This document shows, piece by piece, positions 10,568-21,938 of a DNA stretch of 64,000 nucleotides. A model generated the notes under the pieces. That model searched no databases. It had not been told where the DNA came from and was given only the letters and a program-made list of their open reading frames with translations. Both the position numbers and the translations under genes were made by a program. Position 1 is the first letter of the stretch. Each line of letters opens with the position of its first letter. Origin of the DNA: Stenocarpella maydis (Eukaryota > Ascomycota > Sordariomycetes > Diaporthales > Diaporthaceae); NCBI GenBank assembly GCA_002270565.1, contig NQMI01000013.1:421102-485101 (forward strand). The letters are read 5' to 3'.

Positions 10568-12020
10568 CTAGTAACGCCTGCGGCGGATCGTCTTGGTCTG
10601 CGCGGCAGCACTGGCGTTGGCGCGCATGCCCCTGACGCCATTCTGCATCGCCTCGAGGAGCGACCAGTCCTTGCTGTCCTCGGCCAGGGACCAGGCCATG
10701 ACGCCGCCGAGGCCCTTGGCGGCGACGATGTCGGTGAACTTCTTGGCGACCAGCTCGGGGGTGTCCCAGGTCCAGAAGAGGTTGGCCTCGGCGTCGACAT
10801 ACCACTGCCCGAGGCGCTCCTCGTCGGTGCGGCCGTTGGCGAGCGCGTCGACAAACGACTGCGCGTTGGACTTCTTGGCCGCGCCCGTGCAGGTGCCGAA
10901 CTGGGCCTGGCAGCCCGTGGTGCAGTGCGCCGGCGTGGAGCCGCAGAAGCCGTACTGCGAGCAGCAGGCGCCGCCCGTGGCCGCGCCGGTGCACTTGAAC
11001 AGCGTGCCGCTGCCGCAGGACCCGTCGGGCGAGGAGGTGAGCTTGCTGGGGTCGACGACGGCGGGCCACGACGAGGCCTCGAAGGTCACGGCGCCCGACG
11101 TGCCCGTGTCCTGGCCCTCGGCGTTCTCGGCCAGGGCGATGGGGCAGCCGATGGGGTGGTCGCAGGTGGTGTTGGCGGCGAGGGTGAAGTACTTGGCGTA
11201 GAAGGCGATGCCGAGGTTGATCTTGGAGGGAGGGAAGCCGCGGTCGATGTAGGCCTGGACGGCGTCGAGGGAGCCCACGACGTCGGTGTGGTGCTTGGTG
11301 GCGTGGTCGCGGCGGTTGATGAGGTCGTAGGACATGACGTTGACGACGTCGACGGCGCTGTCCATCAGGGGGACGGACTCGTCGGTGAAGGCGATCATGT
11401 CGCGCTCGAGGCCGGGCACGGCGATGGACAGCTCCCGGCCGCCGATGGCCTGCTTGATGGAGCTGAGCAGCTTGGGGAAGGTCTCGATCTCGCCGACGAG
11501 GGCCGAGTTGGGGACCTGCTTGTAGTCGTAGCCGTTTCCGGCAGGGTACTCGTAGTCGATGTCGATGCAGTCAAAGCCGTGAGTGTCCATGGTGGCAGCA
11601 ATGTTGCTGGCATACAGGGCACGGGACTCCTCGGTGGCGAGGCCCTTGCGGAAGCCCTCCGTGTCACCCCAGCCTCCGATGGCGAGGCAAACCTGTGTGC
11701 CGTTGTCGAACATGGCCCGGATGTCATTCAGGGGCATGAAGGGTTTGTAGGTGCCCACGGGATCCGAGGCGAAGATAGATGAGTTGGCGAAGGCCGTGAT
11801 GACATGAGTAATTCCGGCAGTGAGAGTCTTGTTGGGCAGGACCGCAGTGTGGTACCTGGGTCCAGGTCAGCTTAACAACGCCCACCCTCTGGTGTCTATC
11901 CCCCGGGGATGTGTTTGGATGGACTCACTGGTCGAAGTAGAGGGCATAGCGAGGAGCAGCGGCAGCGTTGGCAACACTGGCGGCGCTCAGCCCGGAGGCA
12001 ATAACCGAAGGACAAACCAT
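10568..12020 (-). CDS. Secreted GH18 chitinase with internal CBM18 chitin-binding module
   Basis: Hydrolyses chitin or related beta-1,4-GlcNAc polymers outside the cell or in the wall. Two exons, 12020-11929 and 11855-10568, join to 459 residues. The 73-nt intron has GTGAGT and CCCAG ends and restores a glutamine codon. The N-terminus is hydrophobic and Ala-rich, consistent with a signal peptide. The GH18 catalytic motif DxxDxDxE reads DCIDIDYE, with the catalytic glutamate at about residue 133. A Cys-rich segment at about 310-353 (eight cysteines, with CCSQYGFCG) is a CBM18, hevein-like module. It is inserted inside the barrel: barrel sequence resumes with FWTWD and ends near GGVMAWSLAED at about 419-429. 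The C-terminus is basic. Role could be wall remodelling, nutrition or attack on other fungi; the sequence does not decide. Confidence 0.9.
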
Positions 12021-15000
12021 GGTGGTGAGCTGTGGGCTCGAGTGTCAAGTGAGTGTGGGATGAAGGAAAAAAAGGAGCGTGGACGACTCAGTGGACAGCA
12101 GGATTGCTCGTTCAACTGGCCTGGTGCAGTGCTGCTAAAAAGACACCTGAAGGAGGGAAAGAATGAGTCAGTGGTGAGCCTCAGCTGTGACGAGCAAACG
12201 CTGGGAGAGGGAGCTGAGGCCTATTATATTGAGCAGTGACGAGGCCCGATTGAGTGAGAAGTGCATGCCTGCAAGTCAGTCCGGGGCCCTGACAAGGGGG
12301 AACGACCGACGATCTTGGATCCTACTCCAGGGGTTTGCCTGCGAAGCGATCCTTGCTGGCCGCCCGCGTGTGTTTGTTGGCTGCCCGGCTGCTTGCTGAG
12401 GCCGTGGAGGATCCGGATTTAGAATTATTACGGGGCACAACGGCCCATGTTGGCTGTCTGGTGGCACAGCATGGTCCACCCCTGGGTGTTACCACTACAG
12501 TGGTGACGGTGCTACTGAATATGGGAAAAGAAAGGAAACATTGAACTCTGGGCAAAATGGGGCACACCCGACGGCTGGAGTGCACATGTGCATGAGCAAA
12601 TGTGGATTGGTTTTTAATCTGTAAACCTTATTGTGAGGCCTGCCTTATGAGTAACCAGCTAAGACAGGCGGGAATAAACTCCAGCCGCGCTGTCGGACAA
12701 GACCGCCGCCTGCCAACAAGGTTGCCCCATGGCTTAAGCTCGACCCAGTCCCAGTTCACGGGTGCAAGATTTAATGCTTCACCTGAGGAGAGTTCGCATT
12801 TTTGTGGCACAAACCTGTGCAGCATCTCGTGTGGAATCTCCTCATTGGCTCAATGTTTGTCAATCCAGATGTCCCATCTCCGAGACGTTTGGCCTTGTGC
12901 GCCCGTTGACGCCTCCTCGCCGCTGCACTCGCTGCATCCAGAAATCTCAAGTGCCAGGGCATCGAATTTGTGGCCTGTCTGGTTCTGCTGAGCAACCATG
13001 CGCCCCACCGTCAGTCATACGTGCCTATGCTACAATGTCCGACACTGCCGGTTGCACAGATCTGCCCGCGCATCAGTGCGATGGTGGAATTCCCCGGACG
13101 CCACCTCCAGGCCGGAGGGGCTCGTTCAGGGGTAAGTCGAATCCATCATCGGCTGTCAGTTTGGTAGCTCGTGCTGGGGTCCTGACTCAAGGTTCTGGGC
13201 GATTCCAATTCTGGACAGCCGCCAAGTTTAACCAAGGACCAAAATGCGCTGCGCCGTTGTTGAAAATCCGTTTAAGATGAAACAGTGGCGAAGAGTCAGA
13301 ACCTTGATCAAATAAACTCTCGCGTAGTGTCCGTCATTCCGGCGCAGCGTTCTAAGCCGCCACCTGCAGCTCTCGACTAAAGGGGCGAAGCTGCTCGCCC
13401 GGTGCAGCAAACCTTGGTCCGCGCGTCCGCGGCTTGAGCAGCATAATAAACAACCAGGCTGCTTTTGCGGCTGACGGGAATTAGCCGCCCCCTTTTGCAA
13501 AGTTTATGTTGGGCATGTTCCGGCCGAGGCGTTGTTCTCGAGACATTTGCCGGAGCCTACATGTTTCTGTTCCCAACCGACGGATCTTGCGAAGTATTCC
13601 CTCGGACAGCTCACACTGTCCACCAAGCCTGTCGAGGTCTGCGCAGATATTGTTTCTAGACCAACTAGTTGGCACGACAATCCATGCACCAGAACCATCA
13701 ACATGGGCCCAGACATGGACTCAATTGCCGCCAAAAGCCACCCTACAAGAACAGTGACTAAGTAGTCTTGGAAGAATGTCCAGGCCTGGCTCCCAAGAGA
13801 CTCACCGCCGTATCATTCGATGCTCCGACGACGCCCGGAGACCTCCGTTGTGCGACAATTTCGGTTCGATTCTCAGTTTTGTCACCAGCGGTTTTGCGGT
13901 GTACACGGAAGACGCGACCCAGCAGTTTTCTGATCCATGCTTCTGCAAGTACGGCGTCGCCATGCTAACTTTCAGACAAATTACAACAACTTGGTTCCGG
14001 TCTTTCCGAAGTCGAAACAGTCTACAGGTCTTTGCTCCGGACGCCACCGGGGGGAAGGGGGATAGATGCATGATCCTTATGACTTTTGAGACGGTCCCCA
14101 TTGGTTTTGGAAGCGGCCCCTCTCCTACGGTCTGTTTTTTTAGGTCTCACCGCCCGGGTCTTATACTTTTGGGAAATGCACGGTTAGTGGGGACCGTTGT
14201 GGTAGGTGGTAAATCTTGGTTCGTACCGATATTACAGCACCGTGATAGGTATGCTGTTCCACGCTGGATATCGTGATCGTAGGAGGTGAACTCCCGCTGA
14301 GATACTTGCTGCTTCTCTGTATGCATCAAGGCGGATGATCCTCGTAGTCTGGTTTGGTACGGCATCATGCAAGAAACCGCTGCGCAAAGACTTGAGGTGT
14401 GAAACCCAGCTACTCCCCATGGTCTGTTTTGGCTCAGCCACAAATGGTACGCCGAGGAGGGGGGCGATGATGAGCAAGACTGGTCTGGGGACGATTCGGG
14501 TGTTATGCCATCTAAATGCCCAAGGCTAGTCGACCAACCGCAGAGATGTGCCTGCGGAGGTGGCAAGGGTCTACCGAACGGCATAGTATTTCAACATCCC
14601 GTCACTGCTTTGTTGAAGTTACTCACGCAGTACCCCGGCTGTCCACTGGTAGCATCGTTCGGATACCACTGGTAGCACATTGGAATTCCGCAGTATACGA
14701 CACGTCTACGCGAAGGCCCTCGAAACGGACATTTATTAGTGTCTATCTAGGTTTGCCCGCCGCTGAGAAGTTTTGACCACAGTACTAGGTGACGGAAGTC
14801 ATGGGGGACATTCCAACCAAGGCGCAACCATGGGCAAGTTGCACGTGCAATGCAGCCACACGCTGGGCGTGAACAGCAAGCTGGCTCCTTTCGGTTTCAC
14901 TGTCCCAGCGTGGATACCAGTCTAGGTCGTGCTTACTAGTTATCAACCAGAGGCAGACTACTACTTGATGACGGTTCCGACGCAAGGCACCAGATACCTC

Positions 15001-15400
15001 GGTATTTAGCGAGTTACTGGCCAGGTGCGGATATCTGATCGACTCGCGAAGACGTTGCGCTGATGATCTATCTCATCACGACACTCACATTGCATCGAGA
15101 CTATGACAAACGGAATCGAGCTTGATCAAGGTTTCCCATTTGAGCATCGCTACTATTGTACAGGAAATCAAGACCACGGACAGCACGTGGTTTCCAAGCT
15201 GTCACACAGTTCAGGACCGCCGACTCCCCCCAATCTATCGCACATCTATCCTGAAGCCGCTATGCAATTTCAGATGCCCCAAAGAGGGCATCGGTGTATA
15301 TATATACAACGAATGGGCTACCAATAAAGCAGCAGTCACAAGCCTTTACATCGCAGACAATCACACCCCCCCCCCGGAATATGCACCACCTAGAAGGGTC
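12021..15400. other. Long intergenic region, no gene recognised
   Basis: The first few hundred bases are the chitinase promoter. The rest contains only short, mutually overlapping ORFs (the longest about 170 codons at 12762-13280 and 13776-14276). None has a recognisable domain, convincing intron structure or consistent codon bias. Degenerate remains of an old mobile element cannot be excluded, but I see no terminal repeats or transposase motifs. Confidence 0.5.
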
Positions 15401-16436
15401 TTAAGCCATCAGCTTGACGCTGCGCTTGGCAGAGCGCTTCTTGCCACAGCTGGACTCGTCAGCCGCCCCGGTGGGAACGGCGGCGGCGCTGCTAGAGACA
15501 CTGGCAGCGCCAGTCGCGGTGGGACGGGCAGAGGAGGCGCCGGCGGGGGTAGAAGGGCTGGCGGCAGAGCCAGAGCCAGAGCCAGAGCCAGCAGAAGCAC
15601 CAGCACCGTCGTCCTTGGTGCAGTCGCCGTCGGAGGTCTGGTCGGCAAAGTTTGCCGTGTGGTCGATGCAGGCGCCGGGCCAGGTGGCGGGGCCGGGGGC
15701 GGTGTAGCTCGTGGGGACCGGGTAGTACAGGTTGATGACGATGCCGGGCTCGGTGCCGTCGTACACGCCGGGGATCTTGACGGTGGGCGCCGGGGAGCCG
15801 GCGCCGGATCCGGTGACGGACAGCTGGGCACAGCCGATGTCTACGCGAGGGGGGGGGNGAGTTTATCCAGGGTCTCTGGGGGAGGGGGGGCTGCTCACAG
15901 AACTGCGCGCCACCCTTTGACTGGGCGGCGTGGAGGCCGATGTGCTCGGCGCGCATCAGGTAGTTGCCGGCGGCCAGGTCCTTGGGGAGGGTGAAGGTGA
16001 AGTTGTTGATGCCGCCGCCGACGGATGTGGCCCACTGCAGACCCTGGGCCGTGATGTCCGCGGTCGTCAGCTCGTAGACCTTGAACCAGTCGCCATCGCC
16101 CTTGTAGGCGGCAGCCTCGGTGCCCTCGGGGGCCTTGGACATGTAGACGGAGAGAGGCCCCGGGTGGCCTATGTTGGTCACGACGGTAAAGCCGACCGAG
16201 TCCCCGGCGGCGACCTCCCGGGTCTGGGTCTTGGCCATGATGTCGGCATCCAGGCCGCCCTGGTTGCAGACAAAGTCCTGCGAGTTTACATCGGTGATGG
16301 GAGAGTTGTGGTTGGTGGTCTCGCGGACGAACTGGTAGGCCTCGGTAACCTTGTCATTGTGGATCAGCGCCGCGAAGTTGTAGTGGGCAGCAGCGGTGCC
16401 TATGAAGGCCGCAACACCAGCGAATGTGGAACGCAT
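15401..16436 (-). CDS. AA9 lytic polysaccharide monooxygenase
   Basis: Secreted copper enzyme that oxidatively cleaves cellulose or related beta-glucans. Two exons, 16436-15899 and 15840-15401, give 325 residues. The 58-nt intron has GTGAG and GTAG ends and contains an ambiguous base (N at 15858). The signal peptide covers residues 1-17. Cleavage leaves His18 as the N-terminal copper ligand of the histidine brace. The second ligand is His91 in NIGHPGP, and the axial tyrosine is Tyr180 in QFYIGCAQL; its codon is split by the intron. The catalytic domain ends near residue 250. The tail is Ser/Ala/Gly-rich with a GSGSGSGS stretch and a basic C-terminus, and has no CBM1. Substrate and regioselectivity are not deducible. 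The upstream ATG at 16652 in the same frame would bury the signal peptide and was rejected. Confidence 0.92.
15841..15898 (-). other. AA9 intron with poly-G tract and undetermined base
   Basis: The only N in the window is at 15858, within a G-run on the plus strand. It lies inside the intron, so it does not affect the protein, but it shows that homopolymers here were hard to read. Confidence 0.85.
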
Positions 16437-16685
16437 TTTGGCTTTGGTAGGTTTTTTTGTTTGGTGGGGACGAAAAGAGTCGCGAAGACGGAACTTCTGG
16501 TTCTGTGGTGAGAGAGAATCGATCAATTGTTTACCACCAGGGCTGAAAGAATGAATGAGCCGAAATGGGCGAAAGAATGGCGCGAGCGACAGCTGCGGTG
16601 ATGAATACCAGAAGGCGAAGACTTGAAGGTGAGATGAACTGCCAGACAACATCAGAAGACCGGAGACGAGTCGACGATGGCACGC

Positions 16686-16691
16686 TTTATA
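16686..16691 (-). promoter_or_regulatory. Possible TATA box of the AA9 gene
   Basis: On the minus strand this reads TATAAA, about 250 bp upstream of the start codon at 16436. The distance implies a long leader, so this is only a candidate. Confidence 0.3.
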
Positions 16692-18460
16692 CCAATCTTG
16701 TGCACTCCCAGACGGCGGCGATGCTCCGCTCCGTCGGCTCCCCCTATGCGCCGTAGTGGCTCTTTCCCCTCTTCGTCAGCCTACATAGGGAAGATCTCAG
16801 TCTCCTGTATCTACCTGTCGCCTGAATTTGCCCAGGCAGACTGGCCGGATTCGATGTGGTGGAGTCATGATCTCCTCGTGGCCGCAGTGAGGATGCGAAT
16901 TAAGGGGCCATTGGGAGCCGCCGCCAAGAAGGGGGGCCCACGCGCGTGTTTGCTGTTTTCCACCAATCGACTTACACCGTGTTGGCGACAAACGGCCCAC
17001 TTGGCAAAACGCCTAAAGTGCTTTGTTTCGAATAAGACAGCGCTCGCGCTCTCGTCACTTAGCCGTCAGGGGCTGCCCGCCGATTGTGGGCCTTCCTCCA
17101 CGACAACTCCAGGATAAACCATCTGAAGCCATTCGCCATAGCGCTGACGGCAGCTTATTGTTGTCTGTTGCATGAGGTAATCGGCCCTGTTAAAGGTTTG
17201 ACGTATTTCATCCCATGCAGGCCCCTTTTAGCCGACCCAACCACAATCCAGCTGTAGAAGCGAAGGGGCTTTCCGGTGCCATCCAATGTTTTGTTTTTTA
17301 AGATTGCCAAGTGATCGACGACATCCATGGGGCCATCAATAATAGGCCCACCGGCCGCCAAAGGCCTCTGGACGTCCCTCTTCGGATGCACAACCGAGCA
17401 GAGCCTCACTGTCTTCTGTCATCATCCGGGCCAGGGGTGCCGACGAGTAGTCTCGGTTGTCGCTCGCGTGCCAATGCCAAGGATCGTATAGTCATATTCA
17501 TTCCCACTTCTCGCCCCAACCGAGTCCCGCCGCCAGGCTCACTTGCAGGAAGACCATGGGATGGGAGATGGGCAAGGAGGCTCACCTGCAACAGCAACGG
17601 CATTACTAATAGTATTATAGTAAAAGGTCAGCCGCTGCCTACTGCGCTCCGTTTTTACAAGCCGAGTGCTCCACAGCTTCAACACGGCTCGTTGGTGGCC
17701 AATAGACCGCCCGTAGATACATTGTGTAATCACTTAAATCCTGGCGCATCTTCTCATTGCTTACATGCGGACGGCATGAATGACGCCTAAATCAGGCGAT
17801 ACAGCACCAACGTCCAGTGTACCTCTGGATGATATTGCGATAGTGCTCATATAACAAGAAAGTCGAAGCTACTGTGGTCCGTACTGGAAGCATTCCGGGC
17901 TTGGGGTGAGCCCCACAGCTGCGATAGTACTCTTTCCATTACACCGAATCGCTTTACAAAGGTCGAGTTGCAGCTGGCCGGGTGCGCCATTTTCGCATTG
18001 ATCGCCATGGCAATGCATTCCCCTGGCCTTTGAGCAACATAAATTTGACCACAAGGGACAATCATGAGATCCTTGCCCGGAAAGCAACGTCGACATGATT
18101 CGTCTCATTGATCCACCCTAGTGGAATTGTCCCTAGGGCTCGCTTCGTGAGGGTCATCTCGACTTCAAGGATGACTTGGAAATCAGTGCTCATATCGACT
18201 TCTCGTTCCAAAATCTCAGAACAATACCCCGGGGTTTCCAATCAATCTCGGCGGCGATAAAAACAGCCCTCTCAAAACTTCACACCAGCTTAGGACCAGT
18301 TAATGGAATCTAATCAAGTATAACGGGAGTGTGTGAGGTTCTGGGTTGATGAGAGAAGAAGAAATCGGAAGAAGCGGGGGGAGCCAGCAGCCCAAACCCC
18401 CCCTTCCACCCCGAGGAAACAACAGCAAAATATGGGCAGCATGGGGAAGGAACAACGGTC

Positions 18461-18488
18461 GGTGGTGGTGGTGGTGGTGGTGGTGGTG
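18461..18488. repeat. GGT trinucleotide microsatellite
   Basis: About nine uninterrupted copies of ggt. Non-coding context; no function inferred. Confidence 0.9.
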
Positions 18489-18707
18489 CCTGGCCCGCTC
18501 CGTCCTCAACCCAACGGGATCGCGCCCTGCGCCCTCCCTTGGTGGCTTCGCCAGAGAATCAGGGCTTCGAGAGAATATAGAACGGTGGGTAATGCTCTGC
18601 TGTAATCGCTTCGCCTAAAAAATGGTGGAGGGGCGGTGACGCTCCGCTGTGATCGCTCGCTCTGCTCGCTCAGAGATTGGATCGCGCTTCGCGCTCAGAA
18701 AATGCAA

Positions 18708-18762
18708 GGTACAACATGATCCGGTGCAGGCAATGCAGGCATTGGGTCTATCATGTTGTACC
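18708..18762. repeat. Nested inverted repeat (hairpin)
   Basis: A perfect 13-bp arm, ggtacaacatgat at 18708-18720, is repeated inverted at 18750-18762. Inside the loop a second pair, caatgc and gcattg, faces itself across two bases. The structure could form a branched hairpin. It could be a small mobile-element end or a transcript structure; neither is shown. Confidence 0.75.
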
Positions 18763-19278
18763 GTCCTATGTTCAAACTCTGCTTGTTGGCTCATACATCA
18801 AGCAGAACCAACAGGCTTTATATTTGGGACCGGAGGGATGGTTCTCACCGGCACTGGCACTCACAGTGGAGCCATTGAGGTGGGGGGTAAAGGGACCGGC
18901 TGATCCGCGGCAGCATAAATCCAGCCCGACAGGTGGGGCCCTAATCAAAATCAAGCTTATAATTACTATAGTTTTTAGTATAGTATTCTCAATAGAGAAA
19001 TCTAAATAGTTTTCATAGTTATAGTAGGGATGGGAGACGTATATGTTTATACGTATAATGGAGTTGCAGAATAGTTGGTCCAGTGCACCCTCCAAGTTCA
19101 ATATCACTCATTATTTTCGTTAAGCATGATCTCAGATTCACACATGATTCTGTTTGGCTGCTCAGTTGGTGAGGCCTTCTGACTCTTAAATATTAGAGTA
19201 GAACAGCTCCAGTGCATTGGAGACTACAGGATTTGGAAAGGGGATTCCCGCACATGGTGGACTTCAAGCAAGTTGCTA

Positions 19279-19288
19279 TACCTAGGTA
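19279..19288. repeat. Copy of the TACCTAGGTA palindrome
   Basis: Perfect 10-bp palindrome in intergenic DNA. Other perfect copies lie at 577-586, 24378-24387, 39135-39144, 40147-40156 and 48063-48072. Confidence 0.9.
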
Positions 19289-19334
19289 TATTGGCTGAAT
19301 CGTTGCCCTTGCAAGTGGTCATCGACTCTGCAGC

Positions 19335-20369
19335 TCAAGAGTTCACGATCACAAACTTCTTCCGTGATCCTTTTGCCATCTCTTCGTAAGCTCCCACAGC
19401 ACTGTCGAGCTGGATCTCAGAATATCGGCTGATGTCAGGCAACTGAAGCTCTCCAGATTCGAAGAGGGGCAACAATTTCCTCAGAACGCCAGCCATACTT
19501 TTCACATCATGCGATACGCTGTTCGTGCCAATGATGATCTGTTCCTTGCGATAAAGCTCCTTGAAATCGACCTCTGCCGAAGTGCCCTTGTTATTGGGAG
19601 AGCCTGTCGAGATGACTTGCGAGGTATGTCAGCAATGGATGGGAATTGAATAACTCAAGAACATCTTACTGGAGATTTTCCCTCCGACACTTAGACTTTT
19701 GATTCCTGCTGCCTGCAGTGATATGTCTCCGGTGGTGTCAACAACAATATCGGGTCCTCTGCCGTCTGTCAGCTTGAGCACAGGCGCCAAACTCGGATCA
19801 GCAGCCGAGTTCACATCGTATTTAGCGCCGCGCCCGGCTGTCAGGAGACGACAGCCGAACAGGGAGCTCTTCACGAGCTGCGAGACGGCATTTCCGACCT
19901 GGCCTGAGGCACCGAGCACCAGCACAGTGTCGTTCTGTCTCGGGCTCGTCCGGGACAATGCTAGGTACGCCGTCGTCCACGGCGTGCCCAAGAGACCCAC
20001 TCGCCTGACATCCAGGCCAGGCGGCACCTCGACGACCCCTTCCTCATCGACGGCAACGAGCTCGGCGTGCGCCCCGTCCCTCGTGAAGCCAAGGACAGGT
20101 CCGGACGTGCCGGCGACTGTCTTCCCGTGCCATTTGGAGTCGGCAGGCGCGACGACCGTGCCGGCAAAATCGCGGCCGGGTATGCGAGGGAAAGTTGTGA
20201 GCGAGAAGTTGCCCTGGGTGTTGAGCAGGTCTGATGGCTGCAGCGGCGAGACTGCCACTTGGACGATGAGCTGGCCGGGCTGAGGGGCGGGTTGCGGTCT
20301 TTGTTCGAGGGAGAGGCTCGTGTGCCTTTCGCTGCCCTGCAACACCGACGATATGACAACTGCCTTCAT
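19335..20369 (-). CDS. Zinc-independent MDR / quinone oxidoreductase-like protein
   Basis: Medium-chain dehydrogenase/reductase, probably NADPH-dependent. Two exons, 20369-19670 and 19615-19335, join to 326 residues. The 54-nt intron has GTAAG and AAG ends and restores an isoleucine codon. The N-terminal GroES-like half has IPGRDFAG where zinc alcohol dehydrogenases have a GHE motif, so the catalytic zinc is not expected. The nucleotide-binding motif is VLGASGQVG, followed by TDGRGPDIVVD. The end, KGSRKKFVIVN, is typical of the quinone oxidoreductase and enoyl reductase branches. The start was set at the second Met of an MM pair to match the family. The same frame is open to an ATG at 20414, which would add 15 residues. 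Divergent from the aquaporin gene across 539 bp. Confidence 0.85.
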
Positions 20370-20908
20370 CATCAGACTGGTCTTGGCGCAGAGGTCGAAT
20401 TCTCTTCCGTTCAATTGTTAGTCAGGCAGTATACGAATCTGATGGATGACACGGCTACTATGCAGTTGTGAGGGATGCGTCGTCGACTATGAGGTTGGAG
20501 ATGGAGCAGCTTTATTGTTGAGGCGGCCCTGAACCCATTTTGCATGTGAGCCGGGATCCGAGCGTTCGCATGCGGCATTTGATATCCCCTGGCTCGCCCA
20601 ACACGCCATGAAGATTCCTCATAGCTCGCCCCCTAGCCTGCGTCGATTGGCGCTTGGGCGCATAGTCCCCCCGGTTGCAGTAGGCCCCCTGCTAAATGCC
20701 CTCAGCCCACGGGGCGGCGATGTGGAATCGTGCATACTACAAAGAGCAAGTTCCCCTCACGTTCAAAAACTTATTTGAATAGGCCACAAATGCCGAGGAC
20801 GGGCACATAAACCGCAACAGCTTGCAGACTACCTGCTCGTCAGGTCGATGGAAGCAGCCTCCTCTCTACCCTGATGATATTTCACTCCAAACGGAGCATT
20901 CGACTACC
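20370..20908. other. Shared promoter region of MDR and aquaporin genes
   Basis: The two genes start in opposite directions from this 539-bp stretch. No coding potential was recognised beyond the possible N-terminal extension of the MDR protein. Co-regulation is possible. Confidence 0.5.
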
Positions 20909-21938
20909 ATGGATGCTCCCGCGCGCCGGCAACGGCGCAGCACGATTCGTGCCTATCCCAACATCGAACCATTTGCTGGACGACTTGGCGGAAATCAGAC
21001 GGCGGGTCTTGATGGACAGGAGCCCGAGTCGAGCAGGGCTATTCCAGACGCCACGCCGTGGATATCTCTGTCTCAGCAGCTTGATCTGCAAGCCTTCCGG
21101 TCACCTGGGCTTTGGAAGGCGGCCCTGATCGAGGGCTGGGGAACCCTGATGTTTGTTTACATGACGATATGGGCAAACATGTCCCCCAACGTCCCACCTC
21201 AGCCACCGGATGCCCAGCTGGGCATGTTCAACAATGCCGCCTTTATAGGCCCTGCCGTGGGCGGGCTCATCAACTTCGTCCTTGTGACCCTGTTTATTGT
21301 ATGCTTCGGCGCAGTCACGGGTGCTCACTTCAACCCGTCCATCACCGCCGCCACCTTTATTGCGCGCCTCTGCTCCCTGCCTCGCGCCGTTCTCTACATC
21401 GGGGCGCAGACGGCGGGAGGAGCACTGGCTGGCCTCCTTGCGCGCGCGAGCTACGGGACCTCGGACTTCAAGGTCGGGGGCTGTTGGCTGTTTCCAGAAC
21501 TCGTCCCACCCGCAGACACTTTTGTCGTCGAGTTCATGGCCACGACTCTTCTGTTGTTTATTGCCTTTGGGACAGGAATTGATCCGAGACAAAGAGAGAC
21601 GGTGGGCCCTGCATTGTCCCCATTCCTCGTGGGCCTCGGCCTGGGCATCATCAGCTTTGGCACTGCTTTCACGAGGTACGGATATTCCGGTGCCAGTATG
21701 AACCCGGCACGATGCTTTGGCGTCTTCGTTGGAAGTCAATTTCCGAGTTGGCATTGGATCCATTGGTCAGTAAATCCCCGTCGACCACTTCAAGTTAATA
21801 CGCTGTGGATGGAATGACTGACAGACATGTGACAGGGTTGCACCGTTTGCTGCATGCATAGCGCATGGGCTATGCTACCATCTCGCCCCACCATGGCAGC
21901 GTCAGATCCACGAGGACATTGTGACTGTCGATAAGTAA
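20909..21938 (+). CDS. Aquaporin of the MIP family, XIP-like
   Basis: Six-helix channel for water or small neutral solutes. Two exons, 20909-21765 and 21836-21938, give 319 residues. The intron starts GTCAGT, ends GACAG, and restores a tryptophan codon. The start ATG is in a good context (ACCATGG). The first pore motif is NPS (HFNPSIT) instead of NPA. The second is NPAR followed by cysteine (MNPARC). The NPARC form is the hallmark of the X intrinsic proteins described in plants and some fungi. Aquaglyceroporins have NPARD and orthodox aquaporins usually NPARS. About 70 hydrophilic residues precede the first helix. The substrate is uncertain; XIPs are known to pass bulky uncharged solutes. Plasma membrane is likely. 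Confidence 0.88.

Larger units (their letters stand above)
16437..19334. other. Long intergenic region with simple repeats and a hairpin
   Basis: Left end is the AA9 promoter. No protein-coding gene was recognised. The region holds a GGT trinucleotide tract (18461-18488), clustered small GC palindromes around 18640-18697, a nested inverted repeat (18708-18762), an AT-rich patch (about 18945-19020) and a perfect TACCTAGGTA at 19279-19288. Confidence 0.55.

Noticed and set aside
10442..11782. 446-codon plus-strand ORF rich in Val, Gly and Asp
   Set aside because: Antisense shadow of the chitinase; its start is not an ATG-led gene and no domain is present.
12762..14584. Several 80-170 codon ORFs on both strands
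   Set aside because: Mutually overlapping, no recognisable family, no consistent intron structure.
20822..20908. N-terminal extension of the aquaporin
   Set aside because: The open frame begins without an ATG at 20822; the first ATG, in a good context, is at 20909.
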